Of a DNA stretch of 6,574 nucleotides, positions 4,984 through 6,574 are shown in pieces. Source of the DNA: JAIBJP01 sp035639875 (lineage in GTDB: Bacteria > Actinomycetota > Thermoleophilia > Gaiellales > Gaiellaceae); the NCBI GenBank assembly GCA_035639875.1, contig DASQXE010000101.1, positions 1 to 6,574 of the forward strand, in the 5' to 3' direction. A program made the translations under genes and the position numbers. The notes beneath the pieces are model-generated. The model ran no database searches. It saw only the letters and a program-made list of their open reading frames with translations, and was not told the origin of the DNA. Every line of letters begins with the position of its first letter. Position 1 is the stretch's first letter.

Positions 4984-6165
4984 CTATGCTCGAGCGGGGC
5001 TGCGCCTCGTGAACACGTGGTCGAGCGCGGACCGCACGCCGACGGCGAGCGCACCCGTGAGCACGGCTGCCTCGCCGAGGCTCGAGACCTCCACGCGAGG
5101 CGGATACGGGAGCCATTCGGCCAGATGCGTGCGGACGGGCCCGAGCAGGAGGTCGCCGTTCGTGCCGAGCCCACCGCCGAGGACGACGAGGCCGACGTCG
5201 GCGACGGCAGAGATCGACGCCACGTGCAACGCGATCCGGCGGGCCACTTCGCCGACGACGGCCCGCGCGAGCTTGTCTCCTCCGCGCGCCCCCGCGAAGA
5301 CGGCGCGGCCGTCGTAGGGCGGACGCAGGGAAGTGGCGTGCTCGCCGGTGGCGGCAAGGCGCTCGGTCAGCGCGCTCAGCGCTGCGCCTGACGGATCGGC
5401 ATCCACTCCTGCTCCCGCGAGCGCGTAATCGACCTCGCCGGCGGCGCCGTGATGGCCCCGATGGAGCTCGCCGCGGAGGACCAGCCCCGCCCCCATTCCC
5501 GTGCCGATGGAGAGGAAGACGAAGTCGTCGACGCCCTCGGCGACTCCTTGCCACTGCTCACCGAGGGCGGCCAGGTTGATGTCGTTCTCGAGCACGACGG
5601 GAAGGCCGAGGCGCTCACCGACCTCTTCCCCGAACGCCCGGTCTTCGAGGCCCGGCACGTTCAGCGCGAGCGCCAATCGCCCGGTGGCGGCCTCGACGAC
5701 CCCCGGCACGCCGACGACAACGCCGTCCACGAGGTCGCCGTCCAAGCCTGTCGCGTCGACGAGGGAATCACGGAGACTGCCGATCACCGCGAGCGCGCGC
5801 TCGGCGTCGACGCCGTCGAGCTCGACGTCTTGGCGGGCACGAATGCTCCCCGCGAGATCGGAGACGGCGCCGCGCACGAACCGTGCTCCGAGGTCGATGC
5901 CGAGCACGAGCGCGGCCTCCGGAACGGGCTCGAAGTAGAGCGCTCCGTAGTTGGGACCGCTCGGGGCCGACTCGGCCTCGCGCACGAGACCCGCCTCGAG
6001 GAGCGACTGGAGCGCGAGCGAGACGGTCGGCTTGGAGATCCCTGCGCGGCGCGAGATTTCCGCGCGCGAGATCGGCGCACCGGCGCGGATCGTCTCGAGC
6101 ACCGTCTGCTCGTTCAAGCGCTTGAGTAGCGGAGGGGTAGCGCGCGTTCGCGTCCAGGTCTCCAT
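4984..6165 (-). CDS. ROK-family transcriptional repressor (sugar-responsive, XylR/NagC type)
   Basis: This 393-residue regulator probably represses the divergent sugar transporter and is released by a sugar ligand. A winged helix-turn-helix occupies about 12-65 (ISRAEISRRAGISKPTVS). The sugar-kinase-like ROK domain follows from about 86: GIDLGARFVRGA (89-100, phosphate motif), VGVPGVV (151-157), ENDINLAALGE (193-203, with the catalytic-type Asp195), IGTGMGAGLVLRGEL (220-234) and GHHGAAGEVDY (237-247). The cysteine cluster that binds zinc in many ROK proteins should follow, but the segment about 248-262 has no cysteine, so the zinc site is absent. ATG at 6165 was chosen; a TTG at 6174 is in frame and adds three residues. 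Neither has a convincing ribosome site. The gene faces the secreted-protein gene tail to tail and is divergent from the ABC lipoprotein gene. Confidence 0.92.
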   Translation of the reverse strand: METWTRTRATPPLLKRLNEQTVLETIRAGAPISRAEISRRAGISKPTVSLALQSLLEAGLVREAESAPSGPNYGALYFEPVPEAALVLGIDLGARFVRGAVSDLAGSIRARQDVELDGVDAERALAVIGSLRDSLVDATGLDGDLVDGVVVGVPGVVEAATGRLALALNVPGLEDRAFGEEVGERLGLPVVLENDINLAALGEQWQGVAEGVDDFVFLSIGTGMGAGLVLRGELHRGHHGAAGEVDYALAGAGVDADPSGAALSALTERLAATGEHATSLRPPYDGRAVFAGARGGDKLARAVVGEVARRIALHVASISAVADVGLVVLGGGLGTNGDLLLGPVRTHLAEWLPYPPRVEVSSLGEAAVLTGALAVGVRSALDHVFTRRSPARA

Positions 6166-6174
6166 CTTCGTCAA

Positions 6175-6185
6175 GAACCCTAACT
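6175..6185. promoter_or_regulatory. Candidate ROK operator, copy 1 (GAACCCTAACT)
   Basis: This 11-mer matches GAAACCTAACT at 6249-6259 at ten of eleven positions and both are followed by further AACTC-like bases. It sits just ahead of the ROK start codon, where bound repressor would block the regulator's own transcription. Assignment to ROK is by position only. Confidence 0.4.
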
Positions 6186-6210
6186 CTTCGTCCCTGAAAT
6201 TCCTAGCGAC

Positions 6211-6240
6211 TTGACTTTTCTCGCCGCTTCGATGGAGAAT
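6211..6240 (+). promoter_or_regulatory. Predicted sigma70-type promoter of the sugar-binding lipoprotein gene
   Basis: TTGACT (6211-6216) matches five of six bases of the -35 consensus. GAGAAT (6235-6240), 18 bases further on, matches four of six of the -10 consensus. Transcription would begin near 6247, leaving a 5' leader of about 75 bases before the ATG at 6321. This is the clearest promoter in the window, and the surrounding stretch is more AT-rich than the genes. Confidence 0.6.
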
Positions 6241-6248
6241 TACGTTCG

Positions 6249-6259
6249 GAAACCTAACT
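6249..6259. promoter_or_regulatory. Candidate ROK operator, copy 2 (GAAACCTAACT)
   Basis: This is the second copy of the 11-mer at 6175, in the same orientation and starting 74 bases later, close to seven helical turns. It lies at the predicted start of transcription of the lipoprotein gene, a standard repressor position. The TAAC is repeated once more (TAACTAACTC, 6255-6264), which could extend the site. Confidence 0.42.
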
Positions 6260-6309
6260 AACTCGCAGAAGGTCCCGACGAGGGCGGAGATATCGTCTAT
6301 TCACTCCTG

Positions 6310-6315
6310 AGGAGG
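6310..6315 (+). promoter_or_regulatory. Ribosome binding site of the ABC lipoprotein gene
   Basis: AGGAGG lies 5 bases ahead of ATG 6321, an optimal arrangement that fixes the start. Confidence 0.75.
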
Positions 6316-6320
6316 GCTCG

Positions 6321-6574
6321 ATGAGACGTGTGGTGTCGGCAATGGTCGTACTGCTCTTGGCGCTGGTGGCCGGCGCCTGTGGAGGCGGAGGAGGCTCGAG
6401 TGGATCGTCGGGCCCGGCCAACATCACGTTCTGGACCGGCTTCACGGAGCGCGAGCTCGGCGTCATGAAGGACGTCGTCGCCGATTTCGAGAAGACCCAT
6501 CCGAAGATCCACGTGAAGGTCGTCGGAGGGATCAGCGACGACAAGATCGTCGCGGCGATCCGCGGAGGAAATGC
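6321..6574 (+). CDS. ABC transporter sugar-type substrate-binding lipoprotein (partial, runs off the right edge)
   Basis: About 84 codons are visible. The protein starts MRRVVSAMVVLLLALVAGAC: a basic n-region, hydrophobic core and lipobox-like AGAC with Cys20 as the lipid-attachment residue. A flexible Gly/Ser linker (21-31) follows, then the mature N-terminus with ITFWTGFTERE and ADFEKTHPKIHVKVV. That beta-strand, helix, beta-strand pattern is typical of family 1 extracellular solute-binding proteins for sugars or oligosaccharides. It would capture substrate outside the membrane and hand it to a permease, presumably encoded further right. A strong AGGAGG sits 5 bases before the ATG, and a good promoter lies about 80 bases upstream. 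The divergent ROK repressor points to a sugar substrate; which sugar cannot be told. Confidence 0.9.
   Translation, partial: MRRVVSAMVVLLLALVAGACGGGGGSSGSSGPANITFWTGFTERELGVMKDVVADFEKTHPKIHVKVVGGISDDKIVAAIRGGN

Noticed and set aside
5449..6129. A 226-codon open frame on the + strand
   Set aside because: It is antisense to the ROK regulator, which has a clear helix-turn-helix and ROK motifs.
6254..6544. A 96-codon open frame on the minus strand at the right edge
   Set aside because: It is antisense to the ABC lipoprotein gene, which has a strong ribosome site, signal peptide and lipobox.

Overview
The window is GC-rich DNA (strong G/C bias at third codon positions) from a bacterium that is most likely a high-GC actinobacterium. 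The MprA/MprB-like two-component pair beside an HtrA/PepD-like protease and the ROK regulator beside a lipoprotein sugar-binding protein fit that group; a deep lineage such as Thermoleophilia is a guess, not shown by the sequence. There are no RNA genes, insertion sequences or CRISPR repeats, and no gene-free stretch longer than about 150 bases.

Layout. (1) Bases 1-44 hold the first codons of a gene reading leftward out of the window. (2) Bases 142-1080 (+) encode a polytopic membrane protein with about nine transmembrane segments whose layout resembles presenilin-type (A22) intramembrane aspartyl proteases. Its start is odd: the best ribosome site serves an ATG at 121 that meets an in-frame TAA three codons later. 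Its 3' end runs 166 bases antisense into the next gene. (3) Bases 915-2264 and 2261-2935 (-) encode a sensor histidine kinase and an OmpR-family response regulator, joined by a 4-base GTGA overlap. (4) Divergent from them, 3066-4133 (+) encodes a membrane-anchored HtrA serine protease with one PDZ domain, followed by 4178-4891 (+), a small secreted helical protein of unknown function. (5) Bases 4984-6165 (-) encode a ROK-family repressor. (6) Divergent from it, 6321 to the window end (+) is the start of a sugar-type ABC transporter substrate-binding lipoprotein.

Main observation. Two arrays of a hexamer close to CTTAGG, each with an exact 11-base period, lie upstream of htrA (four copies, 2984-3022) and upstream of the small secreted protein (three copies, 4129-4156, running across the htrA stop codon). 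Direct repeats at one helical turn are the usual target of OmpR/PhoB-family regulators, so the adjacent regulator probably controls the protease, the secreted protein and perhaps its own operon. This would be a compact envelope-stress regulon: kinase and regulator sense and respond, HtrA degrades or cleaves extracytoplasmic proteins, the secreted helical protein may act as a periplasmic accessory, and the presenilin-like protein could be a second membrane protease next door.

The right-hand end is a separate unit. The ROK repressor probably controls uptake of a sugar through the divergent ABC transporter; a pair of near-identical 11-mers 74 bases apart (6175 and 6249) flanks the predicted promoter and may be its operators.
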